Under the pieces are notes generated by a model, which was not told where the DNA came from, did not search any database, and saw only the letters and a program-made list of their open reading frames with translations. Positions 52,266 through 63,370 of a stretch of DNA of 64,000 bases are shown piece after piece. How positions within the stretch are numbered: position 1 is the first letter of the stretch; each line of letters opens with the position of its first letter. The DNA is taken from positions 3,369,039 to 3,433,038 of the forward strand of contig OX337237.1 in assembly GCA_946965045.2 (NCBI GenBank). The letters are read 5' to 3'. The DNA is from Epithemia pelagica. Lineage: Eukaryota > Bacillariophyta > Bacillariophyceae > Surirellales > Surirellaceae. The translations under genes were made by a program, and so were the position numbers.

Positions 52266-55200
52266 ATGTCTCAACAAGGCAGCGCAACTCGTCCAGACAC
52301 GGTTGAGTCTAGCTCCCGATCGAATGGACAACAACGTCAAGGCAGAGGCGGACGAGGAAGAGGACGAGGATGGCAGAATCAGGCGCAACAATCCAACTCG
52401 CTGTCGCTTAAAGAATGCATTTTCGATTATAGTGAGGACCCGCAGTCGAAGCGGTATCTACGAAACGTCGAGTTACTGATCGGCTACGTTGGTAGTAATT
52501 TTGATCGACACAATCAAGAGTTCCAACAAGCACTCGAAGCATTGGAACTACCCGACCCAGAGGAAGCAACAAAACCAAAAGACCCCACCGATATGATCCA
52601 GATGGAAGAGTGGAAGATGGCGTACAAGGCACGCCAGGAGCAGATGGTCCTCTACAAAAACTTTCGGGCAGCGCTATACAGCTTGATTATGGGACAGTGT
52701 ACCCCTCTACTCAAGGATAAGCTGCAGGCCCACGAGACTTTTGGAGAGATCAAGAAGCTGCGTGATGGTGTAGATCTCTTGAAACTTATCAAGCAAATCA
52801 CATTCACCTTTGATTCCGGACGCATATTCACTCTGGTCGCACGAGATAAGCTCAAGGAAGATTTCTATAGTCTGAGGCGACAAAACAACCAAAGTCTCCA
52901 TTCCTATTACGAGGTCTTCCGAGCCAAAGTCAAGGTCATGAATGAAGCTGGGATCGTCCTTTACGATAAGGACATGCTGGAACGAGTGGCCAAGGAAAAG
53001 AAACACACAGAACCTTCTCCTGATGACCATGAGGACGCTCAAAATCGTTGCATAGCCATTCGATTCATCCGGTCTTGTGGCAACAAGGACTACGAAGCAC
53101 ATTTGCAAAATATGTTCTTGGATGGACAGAATGTGTATCCCAAGAAGCTTGCCGATGCTCGTGCGATCCTGGACAATCGAATGACAGGAAAACCAAAGAA
53201 CAATCCTGGTCAGAGCAACGGTCAGCCCGACAATGCCACCGGTGTGGCGTATTTAACAAGTGGAGAGACGAGTTTGCCAGATTCCACTCTGACAGGCCAC
53301 TCCAATGCGACAACTGCAACAAGAACACAAGCAAGTGGCTCCCAAGCAGCAACAACACAGAGTCGCGCAAATCGAACCGACTCACAAGCCGAGGGTAACA
53401 ATGAATCCAACCGAGGTGTGCTAACCTCATCAAACAGGGGCTCATCCGTCAACTGCGACTCACCTGATTATGTTTTCTCTTCCTCTACCATGCAGGCTAG
53501 CATTCCCCCTCAATGGCTGTTACTGGACAATCAGTCCACCGTTGACATCATCAAAGATCCATCCTTATTAAAAAATATTCATTTGTCTGAGACTCCCATC
53601 GTCATTCAGAGTCATGCCGGACAGAGGACTCTTCAGTTGCGAGGACTCCTGCCTGGATACGGCATCGTATGGCATGACCCGGTGGGTCCAGCCAACATCA
53701 TCTCCCTAAACAACGCACACACGAGATTTCACATCAAATACGACAGCGACCATGGAAACTCATTTGCCTTGCATGACCGAGCCACTGGTAGGCTAAAACA
53801 CAAGTTCAATCCAAGCCCAGAAGGTTTATTCTATCTCGGTACATCGATGTTACAGAGTAGCTTCGTAACCACTGTTAGCGAAAACGAAGACTCTTACTCA
53901 CCAGAAGAAATTCGTAGAGCCAAGATGGCCAGATCACTCCTAGCGAAGATAGGAAGGCCTTCTACCAAGGATTATCTTCATATCCTAAGGCACAACCTAC
54001 TACCAAACGCTAACATTACTACTGACGATGTACACAGGGCCGAGAAGATCTACGGTCAAGATTTGGGAACGCTCAAAGGCAAGACAACTAGACGCAAGTC
54101 TCCATTTGTCGACACGTCCACGACAGTACCACCTCGCATTGCTGAGGAGCACAAGGATGTCACGTTGACTATTGATGTCATGCACGTGAACAATGTACCC
54201 TTCCTTGTTACCACATCAAGGAAAATACATTTCTGTACGATGGACGCCATACAATCAACCACCGATGCCAATATTATACAATCCCTGAAAAAGACTGTAG
54301 CAGTTTACCGACGTGGGGGGATTCGACCGCGAATTGTGTTGGCTGATGGTGCATTCACAAGTGATGATATGCAAGCCAATCTTCAACTCCTCGGCATCAC
54401 CATCAACCCCACTGCCAGGGATGAGCATGTAGGTGATGTGGAACGCTACATCAGGACTGTTAAGGAGAGGATGCGCTGCGTTTATAACACGCTTCCTTTC
54501 GAGGCCCTGCCGAAGATCATGTTGATTGAACTGGCCAAATTTGCTACTTTCTGGTTAAACTGCTTCCCACATCATACCGGCATCTCCAAAACACAAAGTC
54601 CACGCCTACTCGTGACTGGAGAGCATGTCGACTTCAACAAACATTGTCGGTACGAATTTGGCCAATACGTGCAGTGCCATGAGCAGCACGATAACACCAT
54701 GGCCCCAAGAACCATCGGAGCTATCGCATTGAGGCCAACCGGTAATCGGCAGGGAACTTATTACTTCCTTAGCCACACTAGCGGCAGAGTAATCACAAGG
54801 AATCATGCCACCGCTTTACCTAGTATGCCAGAAGAAGTCATTCAACGTGTGCACCAGTTGGCACAAAGTCAGGAAATGCAACCGGGCTTAGCGTTCGGCA
54901 ATTGGGACAACAGAATCTTGTTCTTAGATGAGAACAATGAACTGTTTGATGATGATGACGATTCCTATGAAGATGAACAGGACATGGACGAGGATCTGCA
55001 ATATGACGATGATCTAGTGGAGAACGAACTAGCTGAAGAGAACGTGCCTGGTGCTGATAATGTCATAAACGAGCCAGAGCCCAACCATCCGTTGGATAAT
55101 CTGGATCTTGAACCTTTGGAAATCCAAGGAGTGGGGGCAGAAGCCAATCTGCCTGATCCGGTAGACGATGACCAATATTATGATGCGCAAGAACAAGACA

Positions 55201-55940
55201 ATAACGATGCGATCAATGATGATGCTATGGAGGATGTGGATATGGATGATGATGATGATGAGGCTGATGGAGGGGAGCTAGCCGGTGGAATGGAGGAGGA
55301 GAAAGATGAAGAAGCATCTGAGAAAGAAGAAGAAGCATCTATTACGGTTGAGGAAGTGGGGATGGATGATGCAGAACATGAACAGGAGAACAACAACCAA
55401 CCCCAAAATGAACCCCGATACAATTTACGGCCGAATCGACAACGAAGCTATGCCCACCGATACGGACATTCTTATGCCGCAGTGGACAAGCTTCAGCGTG
55501 GACGTTACGATGGTTATTTGAGAGATGGAATCCTGTATTTGGTATCAACTGAAATCAATATGGCTACACCACAAATGCCAATGAAGAAAGGCATCAAGTT
55601 GTTCGGTGATAAAGGCGTGGCTGCTGTGAAAGTAGAGATACAGCAGTTACACGACCGCGGTGTTCTACGGGCTGTTCATAAAACTGATCTAACTTGGAAT
55701 CAAGTGTAGGAAGCGTTAGGATACTTGATGTTCCTAAAACGCAAGCGCTGTGGCAAAATCAAAGGAAGAGGCTGCGCTGACGGGAGAAAGCAACGGGCGT
55801 ATATTGATAAACCCGACTCGGCATCACCCACAGCTGCTACTGAATCCGTTTTCATCACTGCCGTGATTGACGCTCTAGAACGACGCGTGGTTGCAGTAGC
55901 TGATATACCAGGGGCGTTCATGCACTCCGACATGGACCCC
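52266..55940 (+). pseudogene. Copia Gag-Pol of element A (protease, integrase, partial RT)
   Basis: The ATG at 52266 is followed by 1147 codons. Gag (~45-330) has no CCHC knuckle. The aspartic protease has D421 in LLLDNQST. Integrase carries D637 (TIDVMHVNNVPFL), D694 (VLADGAF) and E726 (GDVERYIRTVKER). A very acidic linker (~890-1050) follows. Codon 1148 is TAG; beyond it the same frame continues as RT (EALGYLMFLKRKR, GRGCADGRKQRAYI, VADIPGAFMHSDM) until the break at 55940. The nonsense codon and missing RT/RNase H make it inactive. The LDNQST protease and this integrase style are what I know from diatom copia (CoDi-like) elements. Confidence 0.87.
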
Positions 55941-57791
55941 GACAGGTGGGGTAGGCAAATGGATGTATCATCCATAATCGACGCCGTGTGCGCGATGCCG
56001 CCTTTGCCGTCGTCATAGTTATCGCCGTTGGCTTTTCTTGCCGCTGCTCTCGCGGCTTGTTCTTTGTTGATTTGATTTGTCAGTGCCAACAGAAGGAGGC
56101 ATGAGAATAATGGGCTGAGAGGACAGCCCTGTGGGAATCCTTCCTCTTGGAGGAAGTAATCTGGATTGTGGTTTGCATCGAAGAACCATGATTGGCAAGG
56201 TTTGCCCGTGAGCAAGTCATAGAGGGGGACCAGTGGTGCGGTAGCTGGATCGTTGATGAGAATTTCTCGTGCTGCCGTCCTTGAAGTGCTGTTGAACATG
56301 TTGCGAAGGTCCAATAGGAGGAGGCTGCGTGATGGTAAGTTGTCTTCGTTGTCACAGTGGATATATTTGTGCACGGCTGCCGTGGTGGTTTGGGCAACGA
56401 AATCCATGCCACCTGGAGTTTGAATTCCGTATTGTCCTCCCTTGAGGAGGATGGGCCGTACTGCATCAGTCATGTGTACTAACGCTGTTTTTGCCGCGAG
56501 TCGTCGCAGGGCGATTCCGATGCCTATGGGCCGGAGTTTTTCCAAATTTGTCAGATCTTTGTGGAGGGCCAAGAAGTAGTTTCCCGCTAGGAGTGTTTGG
56601 ATTGTTGTTGGTATTTGTCCCGTAACAATCAACTGGGTCAGTGCCATGAGGTTGGAAAAGTATGGTCTGGTGGCGTCAGGTGTGTTTGCTGTTTTATGCA
56701 ACGCCATTGAGACGAGTGCGTCCGTGCAAGTGGCGTACGGGCCCGAGGCGGTTCCTGGTTTCATTTGGCGCAAGGACAGTTCGAAAAGGTCCTTGGTGAG
56801 TTGCAAGTGTTGTCTTGCTGGTGGCGGAGATTGCACAGTTCCTGTTGCTCTTGTTCCTGGTGGGGGGTTCCGCCGTTTCGGAAACAGTTCTTGTATTCTT
56901 GCAATCCGTGGCGGGGTGAGTTTTGCTGTGGGCATATGCGACATCAAGCGCTTGTACGCTGTCGTGTAATTTCCGACGTTTGCTGCGTGTTGTGCAGACT
57001 TCAGTCTGTTCGGGGGCAGTTGTGTCGTCGTTTGTGGTTGTTGGTGGTGTCTTGACGGTTTCTTTGGTTTGTTTCTGTTGGTGTGCCGGTGGTTGGTCGG
57101 CAGTGGTTGTGGGTTCCAGGTCATTTCGTGTAATTCTTTGATCCGGCCATTCTTGAAGAGGCTTACTCGTGTGCGGAGGGCGTCGGAGTGTGTCTTGTGT
57201 ACGGTTCCTTTGATAGGTGCGAGTAACAGGGGTTCAAGCAGCACCAGAAGTTTCCAAAACGGGGTGCTGTCATTGTTCCATGCTGGTGGTTGGTCATCTC
57301 GGAGGACAGAGGGGTGTAGTTCCGGGGTGGATTCATGAAACGACGGTGTTGTAACAGACGAAAAACTCTCGACGCAGTGGGTGCTTGAGTTTGTGCCAAG
57401 TGGTGCGGCGAAAGGGTGGCGGCTGGGGTTGGAGTTGGTGTAGCCAGGCTATGCTCTCTTTCCAGTGTGCTTGTGCCTGTGGGGATAGATGTCGGTAGGT
57501 GGTTGTAACTAGGTCAATGTTTGTTTTTTTCCTACTATGTTTTGTTGTTATATGTTGTTTGAGGTGCCCTGGTGTGGTGTAGATGGTGCTGGGAGTGTCG
57601 CAGTGTCGGCAAATGTGGAAACTGTGAGTTGTGCAGTATTCAGGGGTCATGTAGTCGGTTGGTGACGTTTCTTTGTGTTGGGTGATGAGGTGCTCTTTAA
57701 GAGCCGCCTGTGGTTTTCTGTTGATTGTTGGCACCTGCCAGTTGCAGTTGGGGACTGGGCAGTGCCGTATTCGTTGTGCCTGCCTACTCAT
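55941..57791 (-). pseudogene. Non-LTR retrotransposon ORF2: C2H2 fingers + reverse transcriptase (fragment)
   Basis: The ATG at 57791 overlaps the ORF1 stop. Two zinc fingers come first: C-x4-C...H-x4-H around CPVPNCNWQV, and CRHCDTPSTIYTTPGHLKQH. A frameshift near 57340 separates RREFFVCYNTVVS from the following HESTPELHPSVL. The RT domain follows: LRPIGIGIALRRLAAK, GGQYGIQTPGGMDFVAQ, LLLDLRNMFNSTSR, EEGFPQGCPLSPLFSCLL and the catalytic IMDDTS. The sequence ends at ~55941, just past that motif, so thumb and C-terminal regions are absent. No endonuclease domain is visible. It lies antisense between two copia pieces. Confidence 0.8.
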
Positions 57792-58570
57792 TTGGCTCCT
57801 TGGCCCATGTATCATGCGGGACCACATGGCCGGTGCGGGTGCCGGCGATGGTGGGAGGACCCGTCTCTACCAACGACTGGGCGTACTCCCACGCATCTTG
57901 CGCGTCTGTGTCCGTTGCAAAGGACCTTGTGTTTTCCAGATACCTCCTGATTTTTTTGGGAGGCGGGATGGGTTGTTTTCTCGGACGTACGAGAAGATCA
58001 TTGCGATTTCATCACCGGTCGGGGCGGATTGTCCGTTGTGGTGGTCGTCCTCTGGTGTAAGCAACGAGTGGGAGTGGTTGTCCCATTCGTCGGCGTCAGC
58101 CATCTCTTCGTCTTCGTCGTTGGAGTGGCGGCTTTGGTTGTGGTTGCTTTCGACGTTGTCGTCGTCGGACAGTTCGTCGGCCAAGTCGTCATATTGGTTT
58201 GCTCGTTTTTTGGCTTTTGGTTTTCCGTCGTCTGGGTGTGTTGGGTTCTGCAACTGTGGGGATTTGGCTATAACAGTCTGCCAATCGGTACTGTCGTCGT
58301 TTGGGTCCGATTTCTCGCTGTGGTCGCTGGAGTCGTGGTTTGGTGCTGCTCGTTTTGTTGGTGGTGGTGTTCCCGGGGGGCTTGCGCGATTTGTTTTTCC
58401 GCGGTTGGTAGGTTTCCGACGTAAGAGTCGGTCGGTGAACTCGAGAAGGCGTGAAGTGTGGCTCGACGGTGTTGAGTTGCCTTGTTGTTGGGTGGTGGAC
58501 TCTGGGGAGGGGGGAGTCGCGGCGATTGCGGCCAGCGAAGGGAGAAGTATGTTGGTTGGGAATCCATTGT
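57784..58570 (-). pseudogene. Non-LTR retrotransposon ORF1, frameshifted in an A7 run
   Basis: The minus-strand frame reads a Ser/Thr/Pro-rich then acidic low-complexity protein (LADELSDDDNVESNHN, DEDEEMADADEWDN). At AAAAAAA (57951-57957) the frame must change to continue RYLENTRSFATDTDAQDAW and end HDTWAKEPNE-stop at 57784. The stop overlaps the ORF2 start as ATGAGTAG. The upstream boundary is near 58570, where copia B begins on the other strand; the true start codon is not identified. Gag-like function is inferred from position only. Confidence 0.6.
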
Positions 58571-60147
58571 GCTGCCGAAAGATACGTGTACATCTTGTCT
58601 TTGACGTAAAACATGATGGACGACATAAAGCAAGACTTGTCGCAGATGGACATCTCACAAAAGAACCTGTTGAGACAATCTATTCAGGTGTTGTTTCCAT
58701 TCGCAACCTCCGCATTGCCTTATTCCTGGGTACTTTGAATGACTTGGAAATATGGGGAGCAGATATTGGAAACGCATATCTGGAAGCCTTGACAGGGGAG
58801 AAAATTTTCATTGTCGCAGGACCTGAATTCAAGGAATTAGAAGGTCACATCCTGATTATATACAAGGCACTTTATGGATTGAAGTCATCAGGCGCACGCT
58901 GGCATGATGTCTTATTCGATGTTTTGACAGACATGGGATTTTCACCAAGCAAAGCAGATCCGGATATCTGGATGAGGAAAGCACCTGGAGAAGACTGTTA
59001 CGAATACATTGCCGTATACGTTGATGACTTAGCCATTATTTCTACTGATCCTGGGAATATCTGCAAGATCCTGAAGGAGAAATACAACTTCAAACTCAAA
59101 GGAGATGGACCTATTGATTTCCACTTGGGATGTTGTTACACCAAGGATTCTGATGGAACATTAGTAGCAGATCCAAGACGCTACATTGGTAAGATGATGG
59201 ACACTTTCGAACGAATCTTCAAGGAGAAACCCAAGAAAGCCAAAACACCTCTTATTGGTGGAGACCATCCTGAATTGGATGATTCTGAGCTCCTTGATGA
59301 AGAAGGTACTAGCCATTTCCAAACTCTGATTGGACAACTCCAATGGGTGATCACTATTGGTCGTTTCGACGTCTTCACCGCTACAATGACGCTATCACGC
59401 TTTCGTGCTGCTCCGAGGAAAGGACATCTTGATAGAGCCAAGCGTATCTATGGATATCTTGCACATCTCCCAGAAGGCGCAATCAGATTTAGGATTGGAG
59501 AGCCTGATTATTCAAGTCTTCCTACCCAAGAATTTGATTGGACTCGCACTGTCTATTCGAATGCAAGTGAACGTATTCCTGAAGACTGCCCAACACCTCT
59601 TGGCCGCTATGTTACCACAACTCATTATGTTGATGCCAATCTCATGCATGACATAGTCACTGGTAAATCCGTCACTGCTGTTCTACATTTGTTGAACGGA
59701 ACACCTATTGACTGGTACAGCAAGAGACAGAGCACGGTGGAAACTGCTACCTATGGATCCAAGTTTGTGGCTGCAAGGACAGCAATAGATCAGATTACAG
59801 AATTACGACATTCTCTCCGCTACCTTGGAGTACCTATCCGAGAGCGAAGTTACATGTACGGAATTAACAGATCTGTTGTGCTCAATGCAACCGTTCCTCA
59901 TTCCATACTATCCAAGAGACACCATCTTCTGTCATACCACCGAGTTCGTGAAGCCATCGCAGCAAAGTATGTTGCATTCTACTGGAAAAGTGGAAAGACC
60001 AACCCTGCCGATATCCTTAGCAAACATTGGGATTTCGTATCTATTTGGCCCATGCTCAAGCCATTGTTGTTTTGGAAAGGAGAAGTTCAAGACCTCAACA
60101 AATCCAATGATGACAAGGCTGAAACGACGAGTTGTGGGGAGTGTTAG
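58571..60147 (+). pseudogene. Copia element B: RT and RNase H end of Pol (5'-truncated)
   Basis: Homology starts at KIRVHLVFDVKHDGRHKAR and runs DIGNAYLEALTGEKIFI, LYGLKSSGARWHDVL and YVDDLAI (the catalytic Asp pair near 59020), then the RNase H region (YVDANLMHD, DWYSKRQSTVETATYGSKF, NPADILSKHW). It ends at TAG 60145, overlapping the 3' LTR. No stop or shift occurs in this part. The open frame extends upstream to 57673, but that part is antisense to the non-LTR fragment and is not copia protein. Its RT duplicates the motif already present in copia A, showing that it is a second element. Confidence 0.85.
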
Positions 60148-60394
60148 AATTCTCACCGTGTATGGTGGTTAGATTCTACATCTCATCGATTCCCCATGTC
60201 ACATAGCCTCGTGCTATCGCATCATGCCATCTAGCTTCGAGCTATGTTCCCTAGCTTCGCGCTATATCGACCTATATTTCTTCGCAAATCATGAAAAGTG
60301 AGAATAGATTGACGAACTCACTCTCAAGACTAAACTGGGTCGTGCGGTATTACAACGGACGTAAATTTGGCCGTTGCTCGGACATTATACTAAC
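60142..60394 (+). repeat. 3' LTR of copia element B
   Basis: Starts TGTTAGAATTCTCACC directly after the polypurine tract. The end is tentative: ACTAACG at ~60388-60394 is close to the complement of the start (CTAACA). It contains four GCT-AT-C style short repeats (CCTCGTGCTATCG, GCTTCGAGCTATG, GCTTCGCGCTATA). It differs from the LTR at 51299. Confidence 0.65.
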
Positions 60395-60765
60395 GCCCTA
60401 AGCGTACGTCTAAGGGCAGCGTCACGCGCCCCCAAAACGCACACCCCATACGCGCTGTCGGCATGCGCCATTTTTCGTACCCGGTTTTTTTATACGGATT
60501 TACACCATTTTGACTAATCCCCCCCACCATCACGCACATACAACATCATACACATTCACGGCGACCCTAGCTTCCACGCACGCACACTCCCATCTTCCAC
60601 GCACAGAGAACTTACCTTCTAAGCACACTGACCTCGCCCTCCACGTCCAAAACACTCTGAACACAAAGTACCAACCTCATCGGAACAAGGCATCTATACA
60701 CCCTCTCCACAGGTGCAATAACACAAGGGCAAACCCCCAATCTCTCCTATCCCATTCTCCAATGA
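60395..60765. other. Spacer
   Basis: AC-rich, with CACACGCAC-like words; an open frame across it and the minisatellite (60510-61013) is rejected. No gene is seen. Confidence 0.4.
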
Positions 60766-60966
60766 CACCAGCGGAAGCCACTCACCTTTTGCATCCCATG
60801 CTCCGAAAGCACCAGCGGAAGCCACACACCATTAGCATCCCATGCTCCGAAAGCACTGGCAGAAACCACCTACCTTTTGCATCTCAGGCACCGAAAGCAC
60901 CGGCAGAAGCCACCCACCTTTTGCATCTCAGACTCCAAAAGCACCAGCAGAAGCCACACACTTATG
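60766..60966 (+). repeat. Minisatellite, 44-bp unit, ~4.6 copies
   Basis: Units start CACCAGCGGAAGCCAC and end CTCCGAAAG at 60766, 60810, 60854, 60898 and 60942 (partial). The unit length is not a multiple of three. Confidence 0.9.
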
Positions 60967-61046
60967 GTAACTCATTTCACAACACAATCGATACCATCCA
61001 CAGAAGAATGTGAAAACATGCACAGAAGCTAATGAAGAGATACTAT

Positions 61047-61688
61047 TTAAAAAAACCAGAGTCCGTGCTTCCTCCGCTTTTTCTGCTGCGGTTGATCTTG
61101 ATCAGCACTGTCCACATATCCCATCCTCTCCCGATGTTTCTTAAGAAGATTCTCCATGAACACATTTTGTCTCTGAAACAGTCCATCGACTGATACATAT
61201 TCTCGATCATCCCTCACCTTCTGCTGCAATTCATCAAGACGATCAAGGCCAATATCACTCATACCACGTCCCTTTTTGTTTGCACAACCTGAATACTTGT
61301 ATTGTTCTACTCCATCTGTATCAATGTCCTCATTAATTTGGTGCGCTTGACACCAAGCAGGGTCTTCTTTGTACAACTTTTGTTTGAACTCTTGTCTGCT
61401 CCTCAGAGCCCATGCATCCCATGAATCTTCAAGAGCCAAGAGAATGAAAGCTTCATCACTTGTAGTAAACTTACTCATCGCTTCCTTCCATATTGCTTGC
61501 TTTTGTGCTTCTGGTGTATTAGCTGTAATATCTTGATTAATGATATCTCTCACCATTCCATCTCCATAAACCGACCCCCCAAATACTTCAAACATGAAAA
61601 CATAAGCATCATTGTCTCCATTCACTCCTCTCATTTGCATCATCTCTTCAAGACTTGGCATAGGACCTAGATTTTCATCGTCAACCAA
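61047..61688 (-). CDS. Unknown protein with C-terminal basic cluster
   Basis: 213 codons are open. The first codon, at 61688, is TTG and the frame stays open upstream to ~61765, so a 5' exon is likely. A good acceptor (CCTGGCAG) lies at ~61758 with a GTAAGT donor at ~61840, but the upstream exon is not settled. The protein is acidic, with MPSLEEMMQMRG, FTTSDEAFILLALEDSWDAW and SRQEFKQKL, a later coiled region (LDRLDELQQKV) and an end QQKKRRKHG that looks like a nuclear localisation signal. Composition and codon use look genuine. I do not recognise the family. It may belong to an unseen mobile element or be a host gene. Confidence 0.55.
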   Translation of the reverse strand: MVDDENLGPMPSLEEMMQMRGVNGDNDAYVFMFEVFGGSVYGDGMVRDIINQDITANTPEAQKQAIWKEAMSKFTTSDEAFILLALEDSWDAWALRSRQEFKQKLYKEDPAWCQAHQINEDIDTDGVEQYKYSGCANKKGRGMSDIGLDRLDELQQKVRDDREYVSVDGLFQRQNVFMENLLKKHRERMGYVDSADQDQPQQKKRRKHGLWFF

Positions 61689-62025
61689 TAACTTAGGGAA
61701 TTGTCGCCGGACAATTCCACCACCATGTGTTCTCCATAGATTTAACGAGAAATGTTCTGCCAGGCAGGAAGGCTCATGTTAGAGCAAAACTTTCCACAAG
61801 AATGAGAACAAGATAGCACCAAGACAGTACCAACTTACTCATGAACCTGAACCATATCCATCCACAACCAATGAAAAAGCGAGCCGGGCGACCATAAAAT
61901 CGAAACCATTCGTGTCAGTCGTCACATTAGCAATGATTCTCATTCCACAAAGACTAAGGACCACAAAACCAATACCATGGGCCGTCCTTGTAAACCAAGG
62001 TATTTAAGAAATAAACCCTCCGTCA
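61689..62025. other. Region between the two terminal genes
   Basis: May hold the 5' exon of the 61047 gene: minus strand MRIIANVTTDTNGFDFMVAR from 61941 ends at a stop just before GTAAGT. Otherwise nothing was seen. Confidence 0.35.
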
Positions 62026-63370
62026 TCAAAGATCAATGGGTAGGCGAAGATCCAAATGCGAGTACAGGTGGTTCCATTCTTCCATGTCGTAAATGTAGAA
62101 ATTGTCATGTATTATTCGGATGCTTCCCTTACGTCTAACGGCACTTTCTTTACAGAGATCCCAAGCTTCATTGATCGCTGACATAGACTGTTTGAGGGAC
62201 CAGTTAGCCATATGAATCAAACGGTCGTTAGTGAAAGATGCAAGGTCGTCTGATGGACCAGGTTTATTCTTGAGAGGAGGTGGTTTCTTTGGTATTCCTT
62301 TAGGTCTGTCGCTACCGTGGTCAACATGTGATTTACTTTCCAACAGACCCACCTTTGATTGAGAAGGAGATTTTTTTGTCGTCGCTTGTTTTCCTTTTTG
62401 TGGTTTCTTTTTCAATGCAAGAGTATCAAAAATGGAACTCCGATCCTCCTCGGTCACTGACAGAGACTGAGATTGTGATTTGCTCTCGTTATTTGAAACA
62501 GTGAAAATGGTAGAACTTGTTGCACCATCACATTTACTGTCTGACGCTCGTTTACGGCGTTTCCTGTCTTGAGATCGTTGTTCATGTCGCCCCTTCTGAT
62601 ACTCCTTCGTCTTTGTAGCGTATTCCCGTTCCATCGTCTGGTAATATGAAATTAGAACCGCCAAATTGGAATAGTCGTTCGCGGGATACTTAGCAGCTCT
62701 TGGTATGTCAAAATAAGGACGAAACCAGCAATCAGGAAGTGTAAGGGCTAATGCTTTTTCAACATCGACTCCTTCCATTTCATAGGAGTCAGATTCCAAT
62801 ACCCGATAGATAGCTGCCATATGTTGAACGCTCCAAACCATTTCTCGGACTGGTATTGTTCTGTCTTTCCGAAACTTCGATCTATCAGACGTCATGTAGT
62901 CCAATATTTTTGCAGCCACGACATTAAGCCGTCTCTCCATCGAATACGAGTTGAGGACAATATCAGCGAGCATAGGATGGGCTCCAAGAAACACCTTGAG
63001 GGATCGAGAAAAGCTTGCGCTCGACTTTGATCTTGTCGTTGACGGGAATTCCTTGTCCCATAGACGAAGTGCGTCTCCATATAGAGTTTGTTCGAATAGG
63101 TCGATTCCTGGTGAAATAAAACTAACAGCTCCGTCACTCTTGTTTCCCTCTTGTTGTTCTTCGATCGTCTCTACAAGTCTCAGTATCTTCGGGAAACAAA
63201 CAGCAGCATGCGAGGCGATATCACTGAAAATACTTGATCCACAGCGCAAGAGGGATACGAATATGGTTTCACCTCCATATGTAGTGGAGAAATCTGTCCA
63301 ATTATCAGTGTTGGAATAAACAGAACGATACCACTCGATTGTATATTCATAACATATCAAGTCTGGGAAA
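62026..63370 (-). CDS. Unknown protein, 5' end apparently cut by the telomere
   Basis: The frame stops at 62026 and stays open to the left edge of the telomere repeats at 63370 with no ATG there: the codon at 63360 is TTG, and the first in-frame ATG is ~130 residues in (GAHPMLADIV). The repeats themselves read PN-PN in this frame. Residues ~1-250 look globular and helical (LRLVETIEEQQEG, RRLNVVAAKILDYMTSD, DCWFRPYFDIPRAAKYPAND). Residues ~255-360 are Lys/Ser-rich and disordered with basic clusters (QDRKRRKRASD, KKPQKGKQATTKK). The end is globular again (NWSLKQSMSAINEAWDL, LDLRLPIDL). Family not recognised. I read a gene truncated by chromosome breakage and telomere addition. Confidence 0.6.

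Larger units (their letters stand above)
51299..55940 (+). mobile_element. Copia element A (truncated inside RT)
   Basis: LTR, a coiled-coil leader ORF, then Gag-protease-integrase and the first part of RT. The sequence breaks at about 55940, after GAFMHSDMDPD, where antisense non-LTR sequence begins. The second LTR is absent: the 3' LTR at 60142 starts differently and belongs to another element. Confidence 0.85.
55941..58570 (-). mobile_element. Fragment of a non-LTR (LINE-type) retrotransposon
   Basis: Carries ORF1 and most of ORF2 in the usual order, without 5' or 3' ends and without a poly(A) tail at its 55941 border. Its flanks are two different copia elements whose RT regions overlap in content, so this is not a simple insertion into one element. 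Confidence 0.7.
58571..60394 (+). mobile_element. Copia element B (3' part)
   Basis: Pol end plus polypurine tract (GTTGTGGGGAG) and LTR. Gag, protease and integrase are missing; the left border is the junction with non-LTR sequence at ~58570. Confidence 0.8.

Noticed and set aside
57673-58570. First ~300 codons of an 824-codon plus-strand ORF
   Set aside because: Antisense to non-LTR ORF1/ORF2; copia homology begins only at ~58571.
60766-60966. CRISPR-like array
   Set aside because: The units are contiguous without unique spacers, in a eukaryotic chromosome.
60510-61013. 167-codon ORF
   Set aside because: It crosses a 44-bp minisatellite whose unit is not a multiple of three; His/Thr/Pro-rich low complexity.
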